Source: Streptomyces coffeae (GTDB lineage Bacteria > Actinomycetota > Actinomycetes > Streptomycetales > Streptomycetaceae). Taken from it: DNA of 64,000 nt. Position 1 is the stretch's first letter, and each line of letters begins with the position of its first letter. The stretch spans positions 124,001 to 188,000 of the forward strand of contig NZ_JAERRF010000012.1 of assembly GCF_016741875.1 (NCBI RefSeq), written 5' to 3'. Positions 1 to 7,895 of the stretch are shown here, in pieces. Both the position numbers and the translations under genes were made by a program. Under the pieces are notes generated by a model, which saw nothing but the letters and a program-made list of their open reading frames with translations, was not told where the DNA came from and did not search any database.

Positions 1-367
1 GGCAAGAGGGACTGCATACGGATCCGCCGGTGAGGCGGGACGTATGAAACGGGGGACGGTCAAGAGATCATCGGCCGGAGCGGCGGCGGGCACGCCGTAC
101 GCCACGGTCGCGGGGCAGCGGGGGGAAAACGCTTCCTGGGCGCGCCCGGATGGCGGGGACGACTTCGAGTGGGGCTGATCGCGCCGCGCGGCTGAGACCG
201 CGGCAACACCTTTCCGGCCATTGGGGTGCCGGCCCGGATTCAGATAGGCACCCATGTCAATTGTTCGGCGCTCAACATCCTGGCATTCCTTGACGCCGGG
301 TGCTGAATTCGCCTGCCCCTTCCGCCGTTTCCCTTGCACGCGACCGCGTGCCGAGGAGGTCAGCCCC
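1..367. other. Non-coding leader upstream of the biosynthetic cluster
   Basis: No recognisable gene is seen. A 44-codon open frame (44-178, ATG to TGA) has only a weak purine stretch in front and resembles no family I know, so it is not called as a gene. The last 100 bases should carry the promoter of the cluster, but no convincing -35/-10 pair could be fixed. Confidence 0.5.
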
Positions 368-1975
368 ATGTCGAGTTGTCTGCCTGCGCGCATCGTGCGG
401 CACGCGGCACACCACCCTGACGCACCCGCCCTGTTCTGGCACGGGAACACCACCGGTTACGGCGAGCTGACCGCCATGGCCGGCCGGGCGGCCACGTGGA
501 TCGCGGCACACCACGGCGGTGCCGCGGCCCCCGGGCCGGGTTCCGGAGAGCGGCCGCGGCCCCTGGCCCTGGTCGCGAAGAAGTCACCCGAGGCCGTGGC
601 GGTGGTGCTCGCCTGTCTGCTGCTGCGCCGTCCCCTCCTCATCGCCTCCGCGGACCTCGGCGCGGAAGCGCTGTCCGCCCTGCTGGTGTCGGCCGGGGCC
701 ACGCGGCTGCCGGCCCCCGCGGAGCTCACCGCGAGCCCCGGCGAGGGCGCCCCGCCCGTCCCCTCCGCGCCGTACCCGGCCACGGGCGACCCCGACGACA
801 TCGCTCTGCTGCTGACCACGTCGGGCTCCACCGGCATCCCCAAAATCGCACCGGTCACCTTCGGCGCGCTCGACCGCTTCACCGCGTGGGCGGCCGGTCA
901 CTTCGGCCTCGACGCGCGGACGACCGTGCTCAACCACGCCCCCCTCAACTTCGACCTGTGCCTCTTCGACATCTGGACGACGCTCGGCAGCGGCGGCTGT
1001 GCCGCCCTGGTGGACCAGGACCTCGCCGTCAACCCGGCCCATCTGGAGGGGATCCTGCGCGCACGGCCCGTCCACGTGGTCCAGGGGGTGCCCCTGCTCC
1101 ACGCTCTGCTCGCCCGGACCGCCGCGGGCGGTGACGCCTCCCACCTCGCCCCGGTCCGGCACGTCCTGATCACCGGTGACGCCATCTCCGGACCGGCCTT
1201 CGCCGCCCTGCCGCCGCTCTTCCCGCGGGCGCGCTTCCACAACGTCTACGGCTGCACCGAGACCAACGACAGCTTCGTCCACGAGATCGACCCCCAGGAC
1301 CCCATGCCGCACGGCGCACTGCCCCTCGGCCGGCCCGTGGCGGGCACCCGCGCGTGGATCCGCACCGAGGACGGCGGGGTGCTGCACGGCCCCGGACGCG
1401 GTGAACTCGTGGTGCGCACCCCCTTCCAGACCCCCGGCTACCTCGGCGCCGCCCCCGCCGTCAGCCCCTTCGTCCCGCATCCGCAGGACCAGGACGGCGG
1501 TCCCTGCTACCGCACCGGCGACCTGGTGCGCCGGCACCCCGACGGCACGCTGACCCTGGAGGGCCGCCGGGACTTCGTGGTGAAGGTGCGCGGCGTCCGC
1601 GTCAACACCGCCGAGGTCGAGGCCGCCCTGTGCGCGCACGACGGGATCGAGGAGGCCGCGGTCCTCGCGCTCCCCGACGACGAGGCCGGGAAGGTGCTGC
1701 ACGCGGTCGTGCGCCGGGCACCCGCGGCCACTCTCGACAGCCTCACCCTCCGCCACTACCTCGGGCAGCGGCTGCCCCGCGCCGCGCTGCCCCGGACCGT
1801 GCGCTGGTCCGGTGAGCCGCTGCCCCGCACCTCCACCGGAAAGCTCGACCGGACCGCGCTGACGGACGTCCTGGGCCCCGGGCCGTCCGTCCCCCGTGCG
1901 CCCGCGGCCGTCGGCGCGCCCGCCGCCCGCCTGTCCGCGGACATCCGCCGTATCAGCCAAGGAACCGGAGACTGA
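368..1975 (+). CDS. Stand-alone amino-acid adenylation enzyme
   Basis: An ANL-family adenylating enzyme of 535 residues. It should activate a carboxylic acid, probably an alpha-amino acid, as the AMP ester and load it onto a carrier protein. The ATP-binding motif TTSGSTG lies at residues 150-156, the A5 motif reads YGCTE near 294, YRTGD follows, and an SxGKLDR-type lysine motif sits near the end. The pocket begins FDL, so the Asp that holds the amino group of amino-acid substrates is kept. My hand reading of the code (DLFQLTVDSK) matches no substrate I can name. ATG at 368 follows GAGGAGG; upstream in-frame codons lack a ribosome site. The partner carrier protein starts 3 bp downstream, so the pair probably forms the priming station of the cluster. 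Confidence 0.85.
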   Translation: MSSCLPARIVRHAAHHPDAPALFWHGNTTGYGELTAMAGRAATWIAAHHGGAAAPGPGSGERPRPLALVAKKSPEAVAVVLACLLLRRPLLIASADLGAEALSALLVSAGATRLPAPAELTASPGEGAPPVPSAPYPATGDPDDIALLLTTSGSTGIPKIAPVTFGALDRFTAWAAGHFGLDARTTVLNHAPLNFDLCLFDIWTTLGSGGCAALVDQDLAVNPAHLEGILRARPVHVVQGVPLLHALLARTAAGGDASHLAPVRHVLITGDAISGPAFAALPPLFPRARFHNVYGCTETNDSFVHEIDPQDPMPHGALPLGRPVAGTRAWIRTEDGGVLHGPGRGELVVRTPFQTPGYLGAAPAVSPFVPHPQDQDGGPCYRTGDLVRRHPDGTLTLEGRRDFVVKVRGVRVNTAEVEAALCAHDGIEEAAVLALPDDEAGKVLHAVVRRAPAATLDSLTLRHYLGQRLPRAALPRTVRWSGEPLPRTSTGKLDRTALTDVLGPGPSVPRAPAAVGAPAARLSADIRRISQGTGD

Positions 1976-1977
1976 CC

Positions 1978-2286
1978 ATGGCCCGCACCACGCAGATCAA
2001 GAAGTACCTGATCGAGCAGTTCTCGCTCGAGATCCAGCCGGACGAGCTCGCCGACGACTACGACCTGCTGGCCGGCGGTGTCATCGACAGCCTGGGCCTG
2101 CTCACCCTGGTGAGCTGGCTGGAGGACACCTACGGACTGAACGTGGACGTGCTCGACGTCGCGCCCGACAACTTCCGCTCCGTGAGGGCGATCGACGCCT
2201 TCTGCGACGCCGCGAGCGCGCCCGGCCCGGCCGCGGGGACCACCGGTGCGACGGAGGCTGCCACCACGGGGGCGCGCCGGCCGTGA
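1978..2286 (+). CDS. Free-standing peptidyl carrier protein
   Basis: A 102-residue carrier protein. The phosphopantetheine site is Ser38 in GGVIDSLG, so a 4'-phosphopantetheine arm should carry the acyl or aminoacyl group activated by the adenylation enzyme just upstream. It follows that gene by 2 bases and overlaps the next gene by 4 bases (GTGA), showing one transcript. Its tail after about residue 80 is rich in Ala, Gly and Thr and probably unfolded. A free carrier next to a stand-alone A domain and an acyl-CoA-dehydrogenase-like enzyme is the usual arrangement for oxidising an amino acid while it is tethered, as in pyrrole-2-carboxyl formation. Here the tethered substrate is unknown. Confidence 0.88.
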   Translation: MARTTQIKKYLIEQFSLEIQPDELADDYDLLAGGVIDSLGLLTLVSWLEDTYGLNVDVLDVAPDNFRSVRAIDAFCDAASAPGPAAGTTGATEAATTGARRP

Positions 2287-3359
2287 ACGAACTGCTCCCC
2301 GCCCTGATCGCCCGTGACCGCCCCGTACCCGTCCATGTCTGGGCGGAGTTCTGGGAGCGGCTGCGGACCGGTGACGGCCCGCCCGGCGAAGCCCTCGCCA
2401 CGCTGACCGCGATGTCCACGCTGCTCCCCGACGCCGAGACCCTGGACGCCTTCCTCACCTCGCTCGACCAGCGGCGCGACACCGGCCCGCGCGGCGCCGG
2501 ACCGCTGCCCGCCATCTGGCCGGGCACGGTCAACGTGGTCGGCACCGGCGGCGGTCCGCCCACCGTCAACCTGAGCACCGCCGCCGCCCTGCTCGCCGCG
2601 ACCCTCGGGGTACGGATCGTCAAGACCGGGTCCCGCGGCTACACCGGCCGCACCGGATCGGTCGACGTGCTGGAGCGGCTGGGCATCCCGCTCGCCGCCT
2701 CCTACGCGCAGTGCGAAGACGGCCTGGACCGCCACGGCATCGCCTTCGCGGGCGGATTTGTCTACCCGCCCGAACTCACCACGCTCGCCCGGCGCATCCT
2801 GCCCTACGGCCTCAAGCACATCGGCCGGGTGGTCAACATCCTGGGGCCGCTGCTGGCCCGGGTCCCGGTGGCCGCACAGCTCACCGGGGTCTCGGACAGC
2901 CATGTGCACACCGTCCTCACCGGTCTCGCCGCCCGGCGCGTACGCCCCGGACACCGGCTGTGGCTGCTCTCCAACGACCTCGGCGTGGATGAGCTCGTCA
3001 GCTTCACCGACAACGCCGTCCAGCCGCACGACGCCCCCGCGCTGCGCGTCGGCCCGAGCACCCTGCCCGCGCTGCGCCCCGCCCGGGGCACCCTCGCCGA
3101 CCTCGCGCCCGCACCCGAGGGCACGCCCCCCGCGACCCGGCTCAGGGAACTCCTCGCCGGCCGGGGACCGGAGGCCGGCTTACACACCATCGCCCTCAAC
3201 GCGGCCGCGGCCGCCGTCATCGGCGGCGTCCGGCCGGACTGGCCGACCGCCCTGGCCGATGCGCTGGACGCCCTCGCCGACGGTGCCGCGCTCGGTCTCG
3301 TCGAGCGGCTGACCGCGCCCCGCGCGGGGGCCGCGGCCGGGGCGGTCGGCCATGGCTGA
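2283..3359 (+). CDS. trpD: Anthranilate phosphoribosyltransferase paralogue (TrpD-like)
   Basis: A class III glycosyltransferase fold protein (358 residues) that should move phosphoribose from PRPP to an aromatic or heteroaromatic amine. The glycine loop reads GTGGGPP at 87-93, where TrpD normally has GTGGD. The segment that in TrpD is KHGNR reads KTGSR at 114-118. The HP motif becomes YPP, while NILGPL is kept. From memory of the archaeal enzyme, the His and Asn of KHGNR touch anthranilate, so these changes suggest a different acceptor. GTG at 2283 overlaps the stop of the carrier protein. A TTA leucine codon at 3180-3182 makes translation depend on bldA tRNA in Streptomyces. No trpE or trpG homologue is near. 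Confidence 0.82.
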   Translation: MNELLPALIARDRPVPVHVWAEFWERLRTGDGPPGEALATLTAMSTLLPDAETLDAFLTSLDQRRDTGPRGAGPLPAIWPGTVNVVGTGGGPPTVNLSTAAALLAATLGVRIVKTGSRGYTGRTGSVDVLERLGIPLAASYAQCEDGLDRHGIAFAGGFVYPPELTTLARRILPYGLKHIGRVVNILGPLLARVPVAAQLTGVSDSHVHTVLTGLAARRVRPGHRLWLLSNDLGVDELVSFTDNAVQPHDAPALRVGPSTLPALRPARGTLADLAPAPEGTPPATRLRELLAGRGPEAGLHTIALNAAAAAVIGGVRPDWPTALADALDALADGAALGLVERLTAPRAGAAAGAVGHG

Positions 3360-4194
3360 ACTCGCCCTGGAACCCCGCCCGTTCTTCACCGGCCGCGGAC
3401 CGCACGACCCGGGGCTCGCGGTGTTCCTCAACGCCGGGGACCCGGGCCCGCCGGAGGTGTTCGCCGCACTGCTGCTCGCCCTGGACGACGCCGGGGTGGA
3501 CTGCGTGGAGCTGGCGGTGCCGTTCCCCGACTCGGTCACCGACGGCCCGGTGATCCGCCGCTCGGCCCGCCGGGCCCTGGACAACGGTGCCGATCTGGCG
3601 GCGACCCTGCGGCTGCTGGCCCAAGTCCGCCCGCGGATGCGCCACACCGCGGTGGCCCTGCTCGCCGACTGGCGGCACACCGTGGCCCCGCTCGGGCCGC
3701 CGGAGTTCCTGCTGCGTGCCCGGGACAGCGGCGCGGACGCGGTCCTGGTGCACGGGGCGCCGCCCCGGGCCCGGCCACGGTGCTTGGAGGCCGCGGACCG
3801 CATCGGCCAGCCGATGGTGACGACCTGCTACGCCCGGTCCGAACCGGCCGTGCTGGAGGAGGCCGCCCGCACCGCGTCGGCCTATCTGTACCTCGTCGCC
3901 CACTACGGGCGCACGGGCGCCGCCGCGGTCCAACCGGCGTCCCTGGGCCCGGTCCTGACCCGGCTGAGGAAGCTGACCGACGCACCGCTCGCGGTGGGCT
4001 TCGGCGTCCGCGGCGCCGCCGACATCGCCGCGCTCGGCCGCCAGGGGGCGGACGCCGCGGTCGTCGGCACCGCCCTGGTGGCCCGGCTGGAACAGGCAGT
4101 TCTGGCCGGTGAGGATCCGGTCGTCGAGGCCCGCGCCTGCGTCGCGGACCTGCTCATCAGCACCTCAGACACATCCAACGGGAGGAAACCATGA
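3352..4194 (+). CDS. trpA: Tryptophan synthase alpha-chain paralogue (TrpA-like)
   Basis: A TIM-barrel protein of 280 residues, the usual length for TrpA, which splits indole-3-glycerol phosphate into indole and glyceraldehyde 3-phosphate. The catalytic acids are present: Glu53 in VELAVPFPDS and Asp64 in TDGP. The phosphate-binding end of the barrel reads AVGFGVRG. The surrounding residues (PDSVTDGP where bacterial TrpA has SDPLADGP) diverge from housekeeping forms. The ATG at 3352 overlaps the end of the TrpD-like gene by 8 bp, and the stop overlaps the cupin gene start, so it is translated in one coupled operon. I infer that it works on an indole-like glycerol phosphate made by the TrpD/F/C paralogues. 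Confidence 0.85.
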   Translation: MAELALEPRPFFTGRGPHDPGLAVFLNAGDPGPPEVFAALLLALDDAGVDCVELAVPFPDSVTDGPVIRRSARRALDNGADLAATLRLLAQVRPRMRHTAVALLADWRHTVAPLGPPEFLLRARDSGADAVLVHGAPPRARPRCLEAADRIGQPMVTTCYARSEPAVLEEAARTASAYLYLVAHYGRTGAAAVQPASLGPVLTRLRKLTDAPLAVGFGVRGAADIAALGRQGADAAVVGTALVARLEQAVLAGEDPVVEARACVADLLISTSDTSNGRKP

Positions 4195-4565
4195 TCGTCC
4201 GTCAGCTTGCGGAGGTGCCGTCCGTCGAGTGGGGCAACGGCCTGAGCCGTCGCTTCCTGCTGGCCTCGGACGGCCTGGGCTACACGGTCACCGACACCGT
4301 CGTCTCGGCCGGGAGCAAGTCCCTGCTGGAGTACAAGCACCACCTGGAGGCGTGCTACTGCATCTCCGGCAGCGGCGAGGTCGTGGACATGGCCGGCGAC
4401 AGCCACTCCATCACCCCCGGCACCCTCTACGCGCTGGACCGGCACGACGCGCACTGGCTGATCGCCCACCCCGCCGAGGACCTGCGGCTGGTCTGCGTCT
4501 TCTCCCCGGCGCTGCGCGGCGACGAGAAGCACTCGCTGAGCGACGCCGGCTCCTCCCACTACTGA
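4191..4565 (+). CDS. ectC: Ectoine-synthase-like cyclising cupin
   Basis: A 124-residue cupin that matches ectoine synthase along its whole length: it starts MIVR, has HLEACYC, then GTLYALDRHDAHW and LVCVFSP. The three iron ligands known from EctC are kept as Glu53, Tyr80 and His88. EctC closes N-acetyl-diaminobutyrate to a tetrahydropyrimidine by loss of water, and has been reported to cyclise glutamine to an aminopyrroline carboxylate as a side reaction. No ectA, ectB or ectD lies beside it, so ectoine itself is not the likely product. Among tryptophan-pathway paralogues it more likely forms a cyclic amidine or related N-heterocycle for the peptide. ATG at 4191 overlaps the trpA-like stop and follows GGGAGGAAACC. 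Confidence 0.85.
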   Translation: MIVRQLAEVPSVEWGNGLSRRFLLASDGLGYTVTDTVVSAGSKSLLEYKHHLEACYCISGSGEVVDMAGDSHSITPGTLYALDRHDAHWLIAHPAEDLRLVCVFSPALRGDEKHSLSDAGSSHY

Positions 4566-4627
4566 GCACTACTGAGCACTTACTGAGACACCGGACCGGC
4601 ACACGACAAGAAGACGCAGGAGCCCCA

Positions 4628-5767
4628 GTGATCGAATGGTCCGAAGAGCAGACGCGGTTGCGGGACGGACTCACCCCCTGGTTCGAGAAGTTCGCCGCCC
4701 AGTACGACCGTTACGACGCCGCGGCCGAGTTCCCGCGCGGCCCCTGGGAGGCCGTACGGGACAGCGGGCTCCTGCGGCTGCCGTTCGGCGAGGAGTGGGG
4801 CGGGCTCGGCCAGTCGCTCCTGACCACCATGTACGTACTCGACGCCCTCGGGTACGGCTGCCGCAACGGCGGGCTGAACTTCTCCGTCACCACCCACATG
4901 GTCAGTACCGGAGTGCCCCTCCAGCGCTTCGGATCCGCCGCCCTCAAGCGGCGGTACCTGCCGGCCGTGTGCGACGGTTCGCTGATCGGCGCCCACGCCA
5001 TCAGCGAACCGGACGCCGGGTCGGACATGATGAACATGCGGACCACCGCCGCGCGCGACGGCGACACCTATGTGCTGCGCGGCTCCAAGACGTTCGTCAG
5101 CAACGGCCCGGTGGCCGGTCTGGTCGTGGTGTACGCCCGCACCGACGCCGCCGCCGGACCGCTGGGGGTCAGCGCCTTCCTGCTCCGGCGTGACACCCCC
5201 GGCCTGGCCTTCGGCAGCCCCATCGCCAAGATGGGGCTGAAGTCCTCGCCGTTCTGCGAGATCTTCCTCGACGACTGCCGGGTCCCGGCCGACGCCCTGA
5301 TCGGCCGGGAAGGCAGCGGTTTTCTCATCCTGGACCACGTCATGCGCTGGGAGATCCTGTGCTCCTTCGCCGTGACCCTGGGGGAGATGCGGCGGCGCCT
5401 GGAGCGCTGCGTGGCCTACGCCAAGGAGCGCCGGGCCTTCGGACAGCCCATCGGCGGTTTCCAGGCCGTCTCGCACAAGATCGTCGACATGAGGATCGGC
5501 GTGGAGAGCGCCCACAAGTGGCTCTACGACACCGCCGAGAAGCACACCCGGGGCCAGCACATCACCGCCGACCTGGCCATGGCCAAACGCGTGGTCAGTG
5601 AGGCCAACGTGGCCTCCGCGCTCAGCGCCGTCCAGATCTTCGGCGGCAACGGCTACACCGCCGAGTACGGCCTGGAGCAGGAGCTGCGCAACGCGGTGGC
5701 CGGGACCATCTACTCGGGCACCTCCGAGATCCAGTCCTCCCGCATCGCCGCCACCCTGGGCCTGTGA
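4628..5767 (+). CDS. Acyl-CoA-dehydrogenase-like flavoprotein
   Basis: A 379-residue flavin dehydrogenase of the acyl-CoA dehydrogenase family, expected to introduce an alpha,beta double bond into a thioester. AISEPDAGSDM is the flavin-binding motif and FGGNGYTAEYG is kept near the end. The C-terminal motif reads IYSGTSEIQ, so the Glu used by medium-chain enzymes (YEGT) is Ser. Glu242 in MRWEIL aligns with the catalytic Glu of isovaleryl-CoA dehydrogenase and may serve instead. GTG at 4628 follows CAGGAG. In clusters with a free A domain and carrier such enzymes often act on an aminoacyl-carrier thioester, as in pyrrole formation. That role is inferred here; a CoA substrate is possible. Confidence 0.85.
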   Translation: MIEWSEEQTRLRDGLTPWFEKFAAQYDRYDAAAEFPRGPWEAVRDSGLLRLPFGEEWGGLGQSLLTTMYVLDALGYGCRNGGLNFSVTTHMVSTGVPLQRFGSAALKRRYLPAVCDGSLIGAHAISEPDAGSDMMNMRTTAARDGDTYVLRGSKTFVSNGPVAGLVVVYARTDAAAGPLGVSAFLLRRDTPGLAFGSPIAKMGLKSSPFCEIFLDDCRVPADALIGREGSGFLILDHVMRWEILCSFAVTLGEMRRRLERCVAYAKERRAFGQPIGGFQAVSHKIVDMRIGVESAHKWLYDTAEKHTRGQHITADLAMAKRVVSEANVASALSAVQIFGGNGYTAEYGLEQELRNAVAGTIYSGTSEIQSSRIAATLGL

Positions 5768-5805
5768 GCCCGCCGCCCGACCGCCCACCGAGACGACGAG
5801 GCCCC

Positions 5806-6495
5806 ATGGAGACCGACCCCGCACTCGCCCGCACCGCTTTCCTGGACCACGACGCCCCCGACGTAGGGGACTTCGTCCAGCGGGCCCTGCGCGACACCGG
5901 CACCGGCGACCGGGAGCGCGCGGTGGCGCTCTACTACGCCGTACGCGACGGGATCCGCTACGAGATCTACGGCGCCGACCTCTCCCGGAACGGTCTGACC
6001 GCCTCCCAGGTGGTCCGCTCCGGCAAGGGACTGTGCATCCACAAGTCCGTGCTCTACGTGGCCGCGCTCCGCTCGGTGGGCATCCCCGCCCGGCTGGTGT
6101 TCGCCGACGTCCGCAACCACCTCTCCTCGGAGGCGGTGCGCGCCCGCGTCGGCGGCGACGTCTTCCGCTACCACGCCTTCACCTCCCTGCGGCTGGACCG
6201 GTGGCTGCGCGCCACCCCGGTCTTCAACCGCCTGCTGTGCCGCCTGTACCGGATCGAGCCCATGGAGTTCGACGGGACCGCCGACAGCGTCTACCACCCG
6301 TACGACGAGTCCGGCGAGCACCACATGGAACTCCTGTGGGAGCACGGCGAGTTCGACGACCTCCCCTACGAGGAGGTGCTGGCCGGGCTCCGGGCCGGAC
6401 ACCCGCGCCTCTTCCCGGCCGGAGGCGGTGACCGGTTCGTCGCCGGCTCGCTGGAAGCCGACGCGGCCGGCACCGCCGCGCTCCCCGCCCACTGA
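5806..6495 (+). CDS. Transglutaminase-like enzyme
   Basis: A 229-residue protein of the transglutaminase-like (papain-fold) superfamily. The nucleophile is Cys77 in GKGLCIHKS and the His is His123 in FRYHAFT. The third catalytic position falls in ATPVFN (Asn141 nearby), a variant seen in a bacterial subfamily that lacks the textbook DPT motif. Relatives in antibiotic pathways, such as AdmF of andrimid, form amide bonds between carrier-bound acyl groups. A similar amide-forming or ammonia-transfer job is plausible, but nothing in the sequence fixes the substrate. It lies 38 bp after the dehydrogenase and 17 bp before the trpB-like gene, on the same strand. Confidence 0.8.
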   Translation: METDPALARTAFLDHDAPDVGDFVQRALRDTGTGDRERAVALYYAVRDGIRYEIYGADLSRNGLTASQVVRSGKGLCIHKSVLYVAALRSVGIPARLVFADVRNHLSSEAVRARVGGDVFRYHAFTSLRLDRWLRATPVFNRLLCRLYRIEPMEFDGTADSVYHPYDESGEHHMELLWEHGEFDDLPYEEVLAGLRAGHPRLFPAGGGDRFVAGSLEADAAGTAALPAH

Positions 6496-6512
6496 CCGAG
6501 AGGAAAGCCGCA

Positions 6513-7889
6513 GTGGAATCCGTCAAGTACCAGCTCAGCGACATCCAGATCCCCCGGGCCTGGTACAACATCGCCGCCGATCTGCCCCGGCTCGCACCGC
6601 CGCTGCACCCGGCGACCGGCGCCCCCGCCTCGGTCGACGATCTGACCGGCATCATGCCCAAGGAGGTCGCCGAGCAGGAGCTGTCCACCACCCGCGAGAT
6701 AGAGATCCCGGACCCGGTCCGGCAGCTCTACGCCCAGTGGCGGCCCTCGCCGCTCTTCCGCGCCCGCCGTCTGGAGCGCGCCCTGAACACCCCCGCGCGG
6801 ATCTACTACAAGTACGAGGGCGGCAGCCCGGCCGGCAGCCACAAGCCCAACACCGCAATCCCGCAGTGCTTCTACAACCAGCAGGCGGGCATCCGGCGGC
6901 TGACCACCGAGACCGGCGCCGGACAGTGGGGTTCGGCCCTCGCGTTCGCCGGCGCCCTGTTCGGGATCGACGTCCAGGTGCACATGGTGCGCGTCAGCTA
7001 CCACCAGAAGCCCCAGCGCCGCGCCCTGATGCACGCCTACGGTGCCACCTGTCTGCCCAGTCCCTCCCGCGCCACCGACGTCGGCAGCCGGATCCTCGAC
7101 GACGACCCGGACTGTCCGGGAAGCCTGGGCATCGCCACCTCCGAGGCGCTGGAGCTGGCCATGAACGACCCGCACACCAACTACGCGGGCGGCAGCGTGC
7201 TCAACAACGTCGTGCTGCACCAGACCCTGATCGGGCAGGAGGCCATGACCCAGCTCGACATGGCCGACGACTACCCCGACCTGGTCGTCGGCTGTGCGGG
7301 CGGCGGCAGCAACCTCGGCGGGCTCGCCTTCCCCTTCCTCGGCGCCCAGCTGCGCGGCGGCGACTCGGTCCAGGTCATCGCGGCCGAGCCGGAAGCCTGC
7401 CCCTCGCTGACCCGTGGCACGGTCGCCTACGACTTCGGGGACGCCACCGGGCTCACCCCGCTGATGCGGATGCACACCCTCGGCCACTCCTTCGTCCCGC
7501 CCTCCATCCACGCCGGCGGCCTGCGCTACCACGGCATCTCCCCGCTCGTCAGCCAGGCGCTGTCGGAGGGGCTGATGGAGGCGCGCGCGGTGCCCCAGAC
7601 CCGCTGCTTCGAGGCCGGACTGGCCTTCGCGCGCAGCGAGGGCATCGTTCCGGCGCCGGAGTCCACGCACGCCGTGCGCGTGGTCATCGACGAGGCCGTG
7701 CGCTGCCGCGAGGAGGGCAGACCGCGGGTGATGCTGTTCGGCCTGTCCGGACACGGCCACTTCGACCTGGGCTCGTACGAGAAGTACCTCGCCGGTGAGC
7801 TGAGCGACGAGGCGTTCGACCCCGACGGGGTGGCGCGATCGCTCACCGCCCTCCCGGAGGTCCCCGGTCCCGCCGGAGCGGAGAACTGA
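6513..7889 (+). CDS. trpB: TrpB2-type tryptophan synthase beta paralogue
   Basis: A PLP enzyme of 458 residues with the length and motifs of TrpB2 rather than the 400-residue TrpB1: the internal aldimine Lys111 in GSHKPNTA, ETGAGQWGSALA, CAGGGSN, and Ser/Gly-rich SGHGHFDL near the end. It should join an indole-like nucleophile to a serine-derived aminoacrylate. TrpB2 proteins work with little or no help from TrpA, some on O-phosphoserine, so this could accept a free heteroaromatic. GTG at 6513 follows GAGAGGAAAG. It lies between the transglutaminase-like gene and trpF, and the gene order differs from a normal Streptomyces trp operon. Confidence 0.88.
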   Translation: MESVKYQLSDIQIPRAWYNIAADLPRLAPPLHPATGAPASVDDLTGIMPKEVAEQELSTTREIEIPDPVRQLYAQWRPSPLFRARRLERALNTPARIYYKYEGGSPAGSHKPNTAIPQCFYNQQAGIRRLTTETGAGQWGSALAFAGALFGIDVQVHMVRVSYHQKPQRRALMHAYGATCLPSPSRATDVGSRILDDDPDCPGSLGIATSEALELAMNDPHTNYAGGSVLNNVVLHQTLIGQEAMTQLDMADDYPDLVVGCAGGGSNLGGLAFPFLGAQLRGGDSVQVIAAEPEACPSLTRGTVAYDFGDATGLTPLMRMHTLGHSFVPPSIHAGGLRYHGISPLVSQALSEGLMEARAVPQTRCFEAGLAFARSEGIVPAPESTHAVRVVIDEAVRCREEGRPRVMLFGLSGHGHFDLGSYEKYLAGELSDEAFDPDGVARSLTALPEVPGPAGAEN

Positions 7890-7895
7890 GGCGCC

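Noticed and set aside
44..178. A 44-codon open frame upstream of the cluster
   Set aside because: Weak ribosome site, no family match and no cysteine or leader-like pattern for a modified peptide; it is probably chance.
4191..4565. A standard ectoine osmolyte gene
   Set aside because: ectA, ectB and ectD are absent, and the gene overlaps a TrpA paralogue in a peptide cluster.
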